A DNA stretch of 64,000 bases, taken from assembly GCA_963977065.1 (NCBI GenBank), contig CAXBNF010000003.1, positions 62,001 to 126,000 of the forward strand, given 5' to 3'. The stretch's first letter is position 1; every line of letters starts with the position of its first letter. This document shows positions 7,544-16,514 of this stretch, piece by piece. A model generated the notes under the pieces. That model saw only the letters and a list, made by a program, of their open reading frames with translations. It did no database searches and was not told where the DNA came from. The translations under genes were made by a program, and so were the position numbers. Origin of the DNA: Planktosalinus sp963977065 (GTDB lineage Bacteria; Bacteroidota; Bacteroidia; Flavobacteriales; Flavobacteriaceae).

Positions 7544-8179
7544 ATGAAAATCAAAATTTGCGGACTCAAAGAAGTAGATAACATACGGCAGGTTTCAGTG
7601 GCAAACCCCGACTATATGGGTTTTATTTTTTATACTAAATCAAGCAGGTTTGTGGGTGAAGAATTCTCAAAAACAGCTTTGGATGAAATTCCTGATAACA
7701 TTATAAAAACAGCTGTATTTGTTAACGAAAGCTTAGAAAATATATTGAAAATAGTAACTAAATATGACTTTAAAGCAGTACAACTACACGGACATGAATC
7801 ACCCGAGACATGCAGGCAACTAAAACAACAAAACCTTATTGTAATCAAAGCGTTTGCAATAGATGACACTTTTAATTTTGAGACCTTACATCCTTATGAA
7901 GGCCCATGTGATTACTTTTTATTTGACACTAAAACCAATCATTTCGGCGGAAGCGGACGAGTTTTTGACTGGGGACTTTTAAGGAATTACAAATTGGAAA
8001 CTCCATTCATTTTAAGCGGCGGTTTGGGCGTTGAAAACCTGGAAGCGGTTTTAAAAATAAAACACGACAAGCTTTATGGACTTGATTTCAACAGCAGGTT
8101 AGAGGATAAACCGGGTTTGAAGAACATACCATTAATTAATAAAGTACTTGATACCATTAGAAATTATGAACACATTTAG
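7544..8179 (+). CDS. trpF: Phosphoribosylanthranilate isomerase TrpF
   Basis: TIM-barrel isomerase that converts phosphoribosylanthranilate to the TrpC substrate. The ATG at 7544 puts the family N-terminus MKIKICGLKE at residue 1, with catalytic Cys6. The partner Asp128 is in FLFDTKT. LHGHES, GGSGRVFDW and LSGGLG are the usual phosphate and substrate loops. An in-frame TTG start at 7457 would add 29 residues encoded by the tandem repeat and is unlikely. Length is 211 residues. It overlaps trpB by 14 bases. Confidence 0.95.
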   Translation: MKIKICGLKEVDNIRQVSVANPDYMGFIFYTKSSRFVGEEFSKTALDEIPDNIIKTAVFVNESLENILKIVTKYDFKAVQLHGHESPETCRQLKQQNLIVIKAFAIDDTFNFETLHPYEGPCDYFLFDTKTNHFGGSGRVFDWGLLRNYKLETPFILSGGLGVENLEAVLKIKHDKLYGLDFNSRLEDKPGLKNIPLINKVLDTIRNYEHI

Positions 8180-9350
8180 TCCGACAAAAGAAGGGTTTTA
8201 CGGCGAATTTGGAGGTGCTTTTGTACCAGAAATGCTATACCCCAATGTGCTGGAACTTCAAACTCGTTACAGGGAAATTATTGAAACAGATTCCTTTCAA
8301 AAGGAATTCAGGGATCTTTTGAAGGATTATGTGGGTCGGCCCACACCGCTTTTTTATTCTAAAAACCTTTCAAAAGAACACGGGGCACAAATCTATCTCA
8401 AACGGGAAGATCTCAACCATACCGGGGCACATAAAATCAACAACACTATCGGACAGATTATCGTCGCAAAAAAATTAAACAAGAAGCGCATAATTGCCGA
8501 AACCGGTGCCGGTCAGCACGGTGTCGCTACCGCTACCGCCTGTGCCTTGATGGGGCTGGAGTGTGTAATTTATATGGGTGCGATTGATATTGAAAGGCAA
8601 AAGCCCAACGTGGACAGAATGAAACTGCTGGGTGCTGAAGTCGTTTCCGCGACAAGCGGAAGCAAAACCCTCAAAGACGCTACCAATGAAGCCATCAGGG
8701 CGTGGATTAATAATCCGGTGGATACACATTATATCATCGGTTCGGTAGTGGGACCACATCCTTATCCTGATATGGTGGCGATGTTTCAATCGGTTATTAG
8801 CGAAGAAATAAAATTACAACTAAAAGAAAAAACAGGCAGTGAAAACCCTGATTATGTGATTGCCTGTTTGGGAGGTGGCAGCAATGCCATTGGTGCCTTT
8901 TACCATTTTATAGATAACAATAAAACTAAACTAATTGCTGTAGAAGCAGGAGGTGAAGGTGTTTATTCAGGAAAAACAGCCGCCACGATTGCATTGGGTA
9001 AAATGGGCATTATTCACGGCAGCAAAACCTATCTCATTCAAACTGATGATGGTCAGATCGTGGAACCGCATTCCATTTCTGCAGGTCTCGACTATCCCGG
9101 TATTGGTCCTGTGCATGCTTATTTGAACGATGCAAAAAAGGCAACTGTGGTTTCTGTAACTGATGAGGAAGCCCTAGATGCCGCACGAGAACTTTCCCAA
9201 AAAGACGGTATTATTCCAGCTTTGGAATCGGCGCATGCTTTGGCTTATTTGAAAAAAATGTCCTTTAAAAATGAGGATGTAGTTGTCATAAACCTTTCCG
9301 GAAGAGGAGATAAGGACCTGGCTACTTACCAAAAACATTTAAAATTATGA
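8166..9350 (+). CDS. trpB: Tryptophan synthase beta subunit TrpB
   Basis: PLP enzyme that condenses indole with serine. From the chosen ATG (8166, MNTFSPTKEGFYGEFGGAF) the PLP-binding Lys is K90 in HTGAHKINN. The catalytic AETGAGQHG loop and the phosphate-binding CLGGGSNAIG follow. Length 394 is typical of TrpB1. The upstream in-frame ATG at 8148 would add six residues not seen in the family. The start lies inside the end of trpF, and the stop overlaps trpA by 4 bases. Confidence 0.97.
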   Translation: MNTFSPTKEGFYGEFGGAFVPEMLYPNVLELQTRYREIIETDSFQKEFRDLLKDYVGRPTPLFYSKNLSKEHGAQIYLKREDLNHTGAHKINNTIGQIIVAKKLNKKRIIAETGAGQHGVATATACALMGLECVIYMGAIDIERQKPNVDRMKLLGAEVVSATSGSKTLKDATNEAIRAWINNPVDTHYIIGSVVGPHPYPDMVAMFQSVISEEIKLQLKEKTGSENPDYVIACLGGGSNAIGAFYHFIDNNKTKLIAVEAGGEGVYSGKTAATIALGKMGIIHGSKTYLIQTDDGQIVEPHSISAGLDYPGIGPVHAYLNDAKKATVVSVTDEEALDAARELSQKDGIIPALESAHALAYLKKMSFKNEDVVVINLSGRGDKDLATYQKHLKL

Positions 9351-10120
9351 GCATAAGATTAAAAACGCTTTTCGAAAAAAAGAAAAGTAATATCCTGTCT
9401 ATTTATTTCACAGCAGGTTATCCTGAAATTGATGATACCTTGAAAATTGTCAAAAACTTGGATGCAGCGGGGGTCGATTTAATAGAAATTGGGATGCCTT
9501 TTTCAGACCCACTAGCAGATGGGCCTGTGATTCAGGAAAGCAGTCAAAAAGCAATTCAAAAAGGAATGACCCTCAAACTACTTTTTGAACAGTTAACAGA
9601 TTTGAGAAAATACACCCAAATCCCGGTAGTGTTGATGGGGTATTTGAACCCTGTAATTCAATATGGCGAAGAAGCCTTTTTATCAAAATGTTCAAAAGTG
9701 GGTATTGACGGACTTATTTTGCCAGACTTACCTTTGGAGATTTACAATCAGGGTTGGAAGGTTAGAACTAAAAAATTTGGTATTTCAAGCATATTCTTGA
9801 TAACTCCTCAATCTTCAGAAGAAAGAATCAAAGCCATAGACAACGCCTCAAACGGTTTTGTGTATGTGGTATCTTCAAACAGTATTACGGGCACCAATAA
9901 AAAGTTTGACCGTCAATCGGAATACTATAAAAGAATCAAACAAATGAACTTAAAGAATCCCACCTTGATTGGTTTTGGAATTCACGATAGCAAAACTTTT
10001 AAAGAGGCTTGTCAGTTCAGTAATGGTGTTATTGTTGGAACAGCTTTTATTAAACACATTTCAAAACAAGGAATTTCTAAGGATTCAATTTCAGGTTTTG
10101 TGGAGCAATTAAAAGGCTGA
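9347..10120 (+). CDS. trpA: Tryptophan synthase alpha subunit TrpA
   Basis: TIM-barrel subunit that cleaves indole glycerol phosphate to indole, which is channelled to TrpB. Catalytic Glu47 is in LIEIGMPFSDPLADGP and Asp58 is in the same signature. The GFGIHDSKT phosphate loop is near residue 205. Length 257 is normal. It is the last gene of a complete seven-gene operon and faces the S4-domain gene convergently. Confidence 0.96.
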   Translation: MSIRLKTLFEKKKSNILSIYFTAGYPEIDDTLKIVKNLDAAGVDLIEIGMPFSDPLADGPVIQESSQKAIQKGMTLKLLFEQLTDLRKYTQIPVVLMGYLNPVIQYGEEAFLSKCSKVGIDGLILPDLPLEIYNQGWKVRTKKFGISSIFLITPQSSEERIKAIDNASNGFVYVVSSNSITGTNKKFDRQSEYYKRIKQMNLKNPTLIGFGIHDSKTFKEACQFSNGVIVGTAFIKHISKQGISKDSISGFVEQLKG

Positions 10121-10144
10121 AAAAATATTTTTATAGAAACGCAA

Positions 10145-10185
10145 ACCTAAACTTGAGTTTGGTACTTGAGAATCGGTTTTTTTTT
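10145..10185 (+). terminator. Weak candidate terminator after trpA
   Basis: ACC-T-AAACTTGAGTTT-GGT (10145-10163) can form a short stem with a bulged T. A run of nine T residues follows at 10177-10185, after a 13-base spacer. The spacing is poor, so this is only a candidate for ending the trp transcript. Confidence 0.3.
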
Positions 10186-10187
10186 AA

Positions 10188-10556
10188 TTAATCATCCTCC
10201 ACAAAATCATCAAGGTCGCGACGGTCTTTTTTGGTGGGACGGCCGGTGCCTCTTTTTCGATAATGGTCTTTTGAATATTTAAGGAGTTCTAATTTTTCAA
10301 GATTTTCTTTGGGGGTAATGTCTTTTCTGTAAATATCAACAAGCTTAGCTCCCAGTCTGGATTCAGGCACGTCGAGGACTTCAAGTATATAGTCCACTTG
10401 GTCTTTACGAATCTGGATTTGATCACCAGGATAGACTTCTCGTGAAGGCTTTACATTGTCCCCTTTTATTTTTACTTTCCCGGACTTACAGGCGTTAGTA
10501 GCAATACTTCGAGTTTTAAAAAAACGCACGCACCAAAGATATTTGTCCACTCGCAT
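10188..10556 (-). CDS. S4-domain RNA-binding protein, Hsp15-like
   Basis: A small basic protein whose first 60 residues form an S4 RNA-binding domain: MRVDKYLWCVRFFKTRSIA, then the SGKVKIKGDNVKPSREVYPGD core. The C-terminal tail is charged. This layout and size (122 residues) match heat-shock protein 15 (HslR), which in E. coli binds free 50S subunits carrying a stalled nascent chain. The role here is inferred from the family. It is a single gene divergent from the FKBP-type lipoprotein. Confidence 0.85.
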   Translation of the reverse strand: MRVDKYLWCVRFFKTRSIATNACKSGKVKIKGDNVKPSREVYPGDQIQIRKDQVDYILEVLDVPESRLGAKLVDIYRKDITPKENLEKLELLKYSKDHYRKRGTGRPTKKDRRDLDDFVEDD

Positions 10557-10584
10557 ACAAGTGTTGTTTAAAATTAGTTAATAT

Positions 10585-10615
10585 GTTTACAAAAATAAGA
10601 GAATATTGTATCTTG
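10585..10615 (+). promoter_or_regulatory. Candidate promoter of the FKBP-type lipoprotein
   Basis: GTTTAC at 10585-10590 and TATCTTG at 10609-10615 lie about 20 bases apart and resemble the TTTG and TAnnTTTG elements, each with an imperfect match. The ATG is 21 bases downstream. Confidence 0.3.
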
Positions 10616-10635
10616 CACCACTAAAATTTCACAGA

Positions 10636-11550
10636 ATGAAAATTGCATACAGATTATTTTTTTTTCTATTAATTGTGTTAGTTGGATTGATATCTTGTAA
10701 TAAAGACGATGGTGACGGTGTTATTATCGTTCCAGAAAGAGACCGCGCTGAAGAAGCTCAGGTAGCTAAAGCCGAAATTGAGGAATTTCTTCAAACACAT
10801 TTTTATAACTATGAAGATTTTGAAAACCCACCTGCAGGTTTTGATTATAAAATTGTATTTGGAAAAAGAGAAGGAGATAATGCAAATAAAATTCCTTTGA
10901 TTGATCAGGTTTCCTCAAAACAAGTCATAGATAGAGTCAAGCCTGAAGTCACATATACGCTATACTACCTCAATGTGTTACAAGGAGAGGGGGATTCTCC
11001 AAATTTTGCTGATGAAGCTCTTGTAACTTTTAAGGGACAATTTTTAGACTTAAATGCATTTGATGCATCAGACTCTCCGGTAAAATTTGATTTAACAGCA
11101 GTAGTTCCAGGTTTTCAAGAAGCTATGGTTGAGTTTAACAGCGCTACTAGCTTTACAGAAAACCCTGATGGGACTTTAAATTTTGAAGGATTTGGTGTAG
11201 GTGCTGTTTTTGTGCCATCCGGTATTGGGTTTTGGTTGAATTCTCCTGCCGGAATACCTGTTTATTCTCAATTAATATTTACATTTAATTTGCTTGATGT
11301 AACAACAGGGATTGATCATGACGAGGATGGCATCCCTTCATTTATGGAAGATTTAAATAATAATGGATTTCTGGGAGATGATGACACTGATGAAGATGGA
11401 ATACCAAATTTCTTAGATACTGATGATGATGGAGACGGTGTTTTAACCCGTGAAGAAATCATTATAAATCCTGACGGTACAATTGACTTTCCAGATTCAA
11501 ATGGAAATGGAATTCCTGATTACCTAGATGACACTTTTCCAAATTCATAA
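10636..11550 (+). CDS. FKBP-type peptidyl-prolyl isomerase-like lipoprotein with acidic calcium-binding-like repeats
   Basis: The ATG at 10636 gives a lipoprotein signal with lipobox VGLISC and lipidated Cys21; the longer frame upstream would bury it. Residues of about 95-225 resemble an FKBP domain: YTLYYLNVLQGEG, an ALVTFKGQFLD strand, VVPGFQEAM, and the GIGFWLNSPAGIPVYSQLIF end strand. The C-terminal 75 residues are rich in Asp, with DHDEDGIPSF, DTDEDGIPNF and DSNGNGIPDY units that look like thrombospondin type 3 calcium-binding repeats. It probably folds or holds proteins at the outer membrane. A strong terminator follows, so it is probably transcribed alone. Confidence 0.8.
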   Translation: MKIAYRLFFFLLIVLVGLISCNKDDGDGVIIVPERDRAEEAQVAKAEIEEFLQTHFYNYEDFENPPAGFDYKIVFGKREGDNANKIPLIDQVSSKQVIDRVKPEVTYTLYYLNVLQGEGDSPNFADEALVTFKGQFLDLNAFDASDSPVKFDLTAVVPGFQEAMVEFNSATSFTENPDGTLNFEGFGVGAVFVPSGIGFWLNSPAGIPVYSQLIFTFNLLDVTTGIDHDEDGIPSFMEDLNNNGFLGDDDTDEDGIPNFLDTDDDGDGVLTREEIIINPDGTIDFPDSNGNGIPDYLDDTFPNS

Positions 11551-11560
11551 TAATTTAATT

Positions 11561-11588
11561 AAAACTGCCCTTAAAGGCAGTTTTTTTA
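11561..11588 (+). terminator. Intrinsic terminator after the FKBP-type gene
   Basis: AAAACTGCC (11561-11569) pairs with GGCAGTTTT (11576-11584) around a six-base loop, and the T run continues to 11587. It starts 10 bases after the stop codon of the upstream gene. Confidence 0.88.
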
Positions 11589-11661
11589 TTTACAATCTCT
11601 CAATCTTTCTTGCGTTTACATAATTTTCAATACTTTTACTAATATTTGAAAAAAGTGTAAT

Positions 11662-12837
11662 ATGAATTTCATCCTTTTTGATGGGCCAGAGCGCAACAAT
11701 CTCTTACCTTTTACCTATACACGCCCCGTGGCAGACATTAGAGTGGGAATTTTAAGCTTGCGCGAAAAGTGGGAACTGCTCCTCAATACAACAACAACTA
11801 TAGAAACACAAGATTACCTTGCAAGGAAATTTCCAAAAGAAGAACTCGATCAAAATATTAAAATCAATCCGGTATTTATACCCTCTGAAAATCTCGCAGG
11901 AATTGTTAAAAACCTAAAGGAAAATCAGGCACTTTTTTTTGAAAATCAACCCATTGCTTACTTTTATTCAAAAGGACAAGCAGTTAATTTTGAAAATTTT
12001 GAAGTAATTCAATATTCCCACGATGATGTTTTAAAAATTACTCATACCTGGGATATTTTTCGATTAAATGGTGAAGCCATCACAAGGGATTTTAAGTTAC
12101 TTACCAAAGGAAGAACTTCTCAACCCATACCCGAAAGTGTTTTTTGTGTTAATAAGGAGCAAATCTTCCTGGAAAAAGGCGCTAAAGTAGAGCTGGCATC
12201 CCTAAATGCAGGATCTGGTCCCATATACATCGGTAAAGATGCCGAAATTATGGAAGCATGCGCTATTCGTGGACCGTTTGCATTGTGTGATTATTCCACT
12301 TTGAAAATGGGTGCTAAAATTTATGGACCCACTACCATAGGTCCACACAGTAAAGTGGGCGGTGAGGTTAACAATTCGGTGATATTTGGTTATTCTAACA
12401 AAGCACACGATGGGTTTTTAGGAAATTCAGTAATAGGTGAGTGGTGCAATTTAGGAGCAGATACAAACAATTCAAACTTAAAAAACAATTATGCTGAGGT
12501 TCGTCTGTGGAATTACAACACAGAAAATTTTGCCCGCACCGGTCTTCAGTTTTGCGGATTGATGATGGGTGACCACAGTAAATGTGGTATCAACACCATG
12601 TTTAACACAGGAACAGTAGTGGGAGTGAGTGCCAATATATTTGGTAGTGGATTTCCGCGCAACTTCATACCTAGTTATAGTTGGGGCGGTGCATCGGGAA
12701 TGACCACCTTTAAAACAGATAAAGCCTTTGAAGTAGCCCGCGAAGTGATGAAAAGAAGAAACTTGGAATTTAATCAAGCCGATGAAAAGATTTTAGAACA
12801 CGTTTTTGAAATCACAGCTAAGTATCGTAGAAGTTAA
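11662..12837 (+). CDS. GlmU-like putative sugar nucleotidyltransferase with left-handed beta-helix
   Basis: The N-terminus, MNFILFDGPERNNLLPFTYTRPVADIRVG, is that of the Bacteroidota NTP_transf_4 type. It lacks the canonical GxGTRM nucleotide loop of true uridylyltransferases. From about residue 190 to 340 there are hexapeptide-type repeats (GPIYIGKDAEI, GPTTIGPHSKVGG, GNSVIGEWCNLGA) forming a left-handed beta-helix as in the acetyltransferase half of GlmU. Length is 391. The family is often annotated as GlmU-like, but its substrate is unknown. It precedes the surface-sugar genes by 47 bases or more and may belong with them. Confidence 0.75.
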   Translation: MNFILFDGPERNNLLPFTYTRPVADIRVGILSLREKWELLLNTTTTIETQDYLARKFPKEELDQNIKINPVFIPSENLAGIVKNLKENQALFFENQPIAYFYSKGQAVNFENFEVIQYSHDDVLKITHTWDIFRLNGEAITRDFKLLTKGRTSQPIPESVFCVNKEQIFLEKGAKVELASLNAGSGPIYIGKDAEIMEACAIRGPFALCDYSTLKMGAKIYGPTTIGPHSKVGGEVNNSVIFGYSNKAHDGFLGNSVIGEWCNLGADTNNSNLKNNYAEVRLWNYNTENFARTGLQFCGLMMGDHSKCGINTMFNTGTVVGVSANIFGSGFPRNFIPSYSWGGASGMTTFKTDKAFEVAREVMKRRNLEFNQADEKILEHVFEITAKYRRS

Positions 12838-12884
12838 TTATAGATATCAACAAATAAAGGCATCAAAGAATCATCATCAATCAA

Positions 12885-13853
12885 ATGAACTATAAAGTAA
12901 CGAGATACCAACCCGAACAGAAACAAAAGTGGAATGAATTTATAAATCGTGCTAAAAATGCCACTTTTTTATTTCATCGGGATTTTATGGACTATCACAG
13001 TGAACGGTTTGAGGATTATTCATTGATGGTCTTTTCAGAAGAAAAGCTCGTTTCAGTTTTACCGGCTAATCTAATTGGAAACGAAATATATTCTCATCAG
13101 GGATTGAGTTATGGTGGTTTTATTTTCTCAAAAAAAAGCAGTCTTCAGGATTGTATATCTATCTGTCAAGAAACTTTAAAATTCCTTTTAGACAATAGAA
13201 TATTGAAGCTAAACTTGAAGTCAATTCCAATTATTTACCAAAATCAAATTTGTCAGGAATTAGAGGTACTTGTATTTTTTCTTGAAGCAAAGTTAACAAG
13301 AGTTGACACTTATTTTGTGATTGATAATAGTGAAAAATACAAACCCAACAGAAATAGAAAAAGAGCGATAAACAAAGGAAACTCAAACGGAATAGTTGTA
13401 AAAAAATCAATAGATTTTGATGTCTTTTGGAATACCCTATTGACACCCAATTTACAAGATAGGTTCAATGTAAAACCAACACATTCTCTTCCTGAAATCG
13501 AGCTTCTTTACAATCGATTTCCTAATAATATTGTTTTTTATGGAGCCTATGAAAACAATCAAATGAAGGCAGGGGCAGTAATTTTTGAAATGAATTCAGT
13601 AGCACATTTTCAGTATAGCTCAGGAGATGAAAATAGGGATGAAGGGGCACTTGATTTACTTTTTGACTTTATTATTAAACAATATAAACACAAAAAGTAT
13701 GTTAGCTTTGGAACAAGCAGTGAGGCACATGGAAGTAAAATCAATAAAGGTCTTGCTTATTGGAAAGAAAGTTTTGGTGCTAAAAGTATCGTTCAAAATT
13801 TCTATGAAATACAAACTTCAAATTATAAAAAACTAACAAATAGATTTGTGTGA
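12885..13853 (+). CDS. FemAB/GNAT-like acyltransferase
   Basis: A 322-residue protein with the layout of the Acetyltransf_6/FemAB-like family. An N-terminal half reads ATFLFHRDFMDYHSERFEDYSLMVF. A C-terminal GNAT-like fold has GAVIFEMNSVAHFQYSSGDENRDEGALDLLFDFIIK near residues 231-266. It overlaps the FdtB-type aminotransferase by 4 bases (GTGA). It is thus a good candidate to acylate the amino group that enzyme installs on a nucleotide sugar. Substrate specificity cannot be read from the sequence. Confidence 0.7.
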   Translation: MNYKVTRYQPEQKQKWNEFINRAKNATFLFHRDFMDYHSERFEDYSLMVFSEEKLVSVLPANLIGNEIYSHQGLSYGGFIFSKKSSLQDCISICQETLKFLLDNRILKLNLKSIPIIYQNQICQELEVLVFFLEAKLTRVDTYFVIDNSEKYKPNRNRKRAINKGNSNGIVVKKSIDFDVFWNTLLTPNLQDRFNVKPTHSLPEIELLYNRFPNNIVFYGAYENNQMKAGAVIFEMNSVAHFQYSSGDENRDEGALDLLFDFIIKQYKHKKYVSFGTSSEAHGSKINKGLAYWKESFGAKSIVQNFYEIQTSNYKKLTNRFV

Positions 13854-14968
13854 TACCCTTTTTAGACCTCAATAAAATCAACACTCGTTTTAAAACTGAA
13901 TTTCAAGATGTGTTTCAGCAATTTCTCGATTCAGGGTATTATATTCTGGGAAATCGTTTACAGGAATTTGAAGAATCTTTCGCAAATTATTGCGGAACAA
14001 AACATTGCATTGGTGTTGCCAATGGATTGGAAGCTTTGCGACTTATTTTAGAAGGATACAAAGTACTGGGTAAAATTAAAGAAGGGGATGAGGTTATCGT
14101 TGCGGCCAACACTTATATCGCTACCATACTCGCAATCAAGCAAGCCGGTTTGAATCCTGTTTTAGCTGAAGCGGAAGCTGCTACTTATGGTTTTAATATT
14201 TCTCTTTTAGAAGATGCACTTACTCCAAAATCCAAAGCGATTATGCCGGTGCATTTATACGGTCAAATCACCAATATGGATGCCGTCAACGCTTTCGCGA
14301 AAGCACATCATTTATTGGTTATTGAAGATGCAGCGCAGGCACATGGGGCCAAATTCCAAATTCCAAATAACACACACAACTCGTTAAAAGCCGGAAATCT
14401 TGGAGATGCAGCAGGCTTTAGTTTTTATCCTACTAAAAATCTGGGCGCTTTAGGAGATGGAGGGGCAGTTACAACCAATGATGATGCGCTTGCAGAAACC
14501 ATAAAGAAACTTCGTAATTATGGCACAACCACAAAGTATGTAAATGACTTACAGGGTTTTAATTCGCGATTGGACGAGCTTCAGGCGGCATTACTAAACA
14601 TCAAATTAAAGCAACTCGATGAAGATAATAACAGACGTCGCGAAATTGCAAAAACCTATCTCACGCAACTTTTCAATCCAAAAGTCATCTTACCTGTGGT
14701 ACCTGATTTTGAAGCACATGTTTTTCATCTTTTTGTTGTCAGGGTAAAAAACCGAAACGAATTTATGGATTATATGGAACAAAATGGAGTGGGAACATTA
14801 ATTCATTACCCCATTGCGCCCCACAAGCAAAAAGCGTTAAGCGAATTAAACCATCTAAGTTTTTCGGTAACTGAAATGATTCATAATACAGTGGTGAGTA
14901 TTCCCATAAGCCCTGTGATGACTGATGAGGAGGTGAGGCAAGTAGTTAAGGTGGTTAATAGTTATTAA
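13850..14968 (+). CDS. DegT/DnrJ/EryC1/StrS-family nucleotide-sugar aminotransferase, FdtB-like
   Basis: PLP-dependent transaminase acting on keto-sugar nucleotides. The start is GTG at 13850, which overlaps the upstream stop and gives MIPFLDLNKIN as usual for the family. The PLP Lys is K196 in SFYPTKNLGALGDGGAV, and Asp160 in EDAAQAHGA contacts the PLP ring nitrogen. Length 372 is normal. With the FdtA-like ketoisomerase at 19708 it probably makes a TDP-3-amino-3,6-dideoxyhexose. The split of the pair across the cluster is a caveat. Confidence 0.88.
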   Translation: MIPFLDLNKINTRFKTEFQDVFQQFLDSGYYILGNRLQEFEESFANYCGTKHCIGVANGLEALRLILEGYKVLGKIKEGDEVIVAANTYIATILAIKQAGLNPVLAEAEAATYGFNISLLEDALTPKSKAIMPVHLYGQITNMDAVNAFAKAHHLLVIEDAAQAHGAKFQIPNNTHNSLKAGNLGDAAGFSFYPTKNLGALGDGGAVTTNDDALAETIKKLRNYGTTTKYVNDLQGFNSRLDELQAALLNIKLKQLDEDNNRRREIAKTYLTQLFNPKVILPVVPDFEAHVFHLFVVRVKNRNEFMDYMEQNGVGTLIHYPIAPHKQKALSELNHLSFSVTEMIHNTVVSIPISPVMTDEEVRQVVKVVNSY

Positions 14969-14970
14969 AT

Positions 14971-15015
14971 ATTTCAAATTTGACATTTGACATATCAAAA
15001 CTTGACATTTGAAAT
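14971..15015. repeat. Short direct and inverted repeat between aminotransferase and flippase
   Basis: TTGACATTTGA occurs twice in direct order (14980-14990 and 15002-15012). ATTTCAAAT (14971-14979) and ATTTGAAAT (15007-15015) form an inverted pair around the block. It fills the 55-base gap before the flippase start. It could be a small intergenic repeat or a binding site, and nothing decides between these. Confidence 0.45.
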
Positions 15016-15023
15016 ACCTTTTT

Positions 15024-16508
15024 ATGAACGAAGACCGCAGTGCATACCGCCAAGTTTTTAAAGCCACTTCCTTATTTGGCGGAGTGCAGGTATTTCAGAT
15101 TTTGATAGCGGTTATTCGTTCAAAGGTTATTGCGGTTTTACTGGGACCTTATGGGATGGGTATTTCCGGATTGTTATTTACCACATTGAATTTTATCAGC
15201 GAGCTTACCGGTGCAGGTTTGGACCGCAGTGCCGTTAAAGACGTGTCTGCCGCTTTTGGCAAAAAAGATGAGCAGAAAATTGTCAAGGTGCTTGGAGTTT
15301 TAATAAGACTTGTTTGGTTTACAGGAATCCTGGGAGCAGTTTTAACGATCGTTTTAGCACCCTTTCTAAGCCAGTGGGCATTTGATTCTACAGATTTTAC
15401 ACTGGCATTTATCTGGATTGCTTTTGCTATTTTACTGAAGCAATTGGCTTATGGAAATCTGGTGGTCTTGCAAGGTTTGAGGAAATTGAAATCCCTCGCC
15501 AAAGCCAATTTGATGGGAAGTGCTGTGGGACTTGTCATAGTTGTGCCGCTGTATTATTATTTTAGAATTGATGCCATTGCACCTGCCATTTTGATTTCAT
15601 TTTTAATGACCTTTTTATTTAGTTGGTATTATGCAAAAAAGGTGCGTCTTCAGCCGAAAAAAGTAACAACCAAAGAAGCATTCAGTCAGGGAAAGGAAAT
15701 GATAAGGCTGGGAGTGTCAATGAGTGTTAGTAGTCTTTTGGTAGCTTTAGGTATGTTTTTGGTTCAACTTTTTGTGAGTAACACAGGAGGAGTAGATGAA
15801 GTGGGTTTTTATCATGCAGGAATCGTGATTATTAACTCCTATGTGGGAATGATTTTTAGCGCCATGTCAACTGACTATTACCCGCGGCTGGCTGCAATTG
15901 CAGACGATATTGTCAAGATAAGGGAGACTGTTTTGCATCAGGCTTATATTGCTGTGTTGTTGATTACACCCATTATTATTTTGTTCTTAATCTTTGCTAA
16001 AATTGTGATTCAACTGCTGTATTCAACTGAGTTTTTACCGATGGTGGGATTTGTAACCTGGGCTATTCTTGGAACACTTTTTAAAGGTGTTTCTATGTGT
16101 ATGGGCTATATTTTTGTTGCTAAGGGAGATTCAAGGATATTTATTAAAACAGCTGTTTTGTTTAATGGTTTGTTGCTTACTTTTAATATTCTTGGTTACT
16201 ATTATGGAGGTTTGGTAGGTTTGGGGATTAGCTTTTTGAGCTATTATGTACTTCACTTCTTTTTGATGAACTTAATAACAAAAGCAGTTTATAAATTTTA
16301 CTTCCCCGTTTCTTTTTATGGACTTTTCTCTGTATGCTTAATACTATGTTTCGCGACTTTTATGAGCACTTTTTTGGAAAATGATATATTGAAATATTTT
16401 ATTTTCAGTCTTTTAGTTATATTTTCTTCATCTTTATCAATTTATCTTTTAAACAAGAAAATGGATTTTTTAAGCGCGATAAGAGATTATATAAATTTTA
16501 AAAAGTAG
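15024..16508 (+). CDS. Wzx-like polysaccharide flippase (MATE/MOP superfamily)
   Basis: A 494-residue polytopic protein with about a dozen hydrophobic segments spaced along its length. The N-terminus, AYRQVFKATSLFGGVQVFQILIAVIRSKVIAVLLGPYGMGISGLL, is typical of O-antigen and polysaccharide flippases. It probably moves undecaprenyl-linked repeat units across the inner membrane. The ATG at 15024 is preferred over an in-frame TTG at 15009 because it matches the family N-terminus. It ends 6 bases from the convergent sulfotransferase gene. Confidence 0.85.
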   Translation: MNEDRSAYRQVFKATSLFGGVQVFQILIAVIRSKVIAVLLGPYGMGISGLLFTTLNFISELTGAGLDRSAVKDVSAAFGKKDEQKIVKVLGVLIRLVWFTGILGAVLTIVLAPFLSQWAFDSTDFTLAFIWIAFAILLKQLAYGNLVVLQGLRKLKSLAKANLMGSAVGLVIVVPLYYYFRIDAIAPAILISFLMTFLFSWYYAKKVRLQPKKVTTKEAFSQGKEMIRLGVSMSVSSLLVALGMFLVQLFVSNTGGVDEVGFYHAGIVIINSYVGMIFSAMSTDYYPRLAAIADDIVKIRETVLHQAYIAVLLITPIIILFLIFAKIVIQLLYSTEFLPMVGFVTWAILGTLFKGVSMCMGYIFVAKGDSRIFIKTAVLFNGLLLTFNILGYYYGGLVGLGISFLSYYVLHFFLMNLITKAVYKFYFPVSFYGLFSVCLILCFATFMSTFLENDILKYFIFSLLVIFSSSLSIYLLNKKMDFLSAIRDYINFKK

Positions 16509-16514
16509 TAGTTT

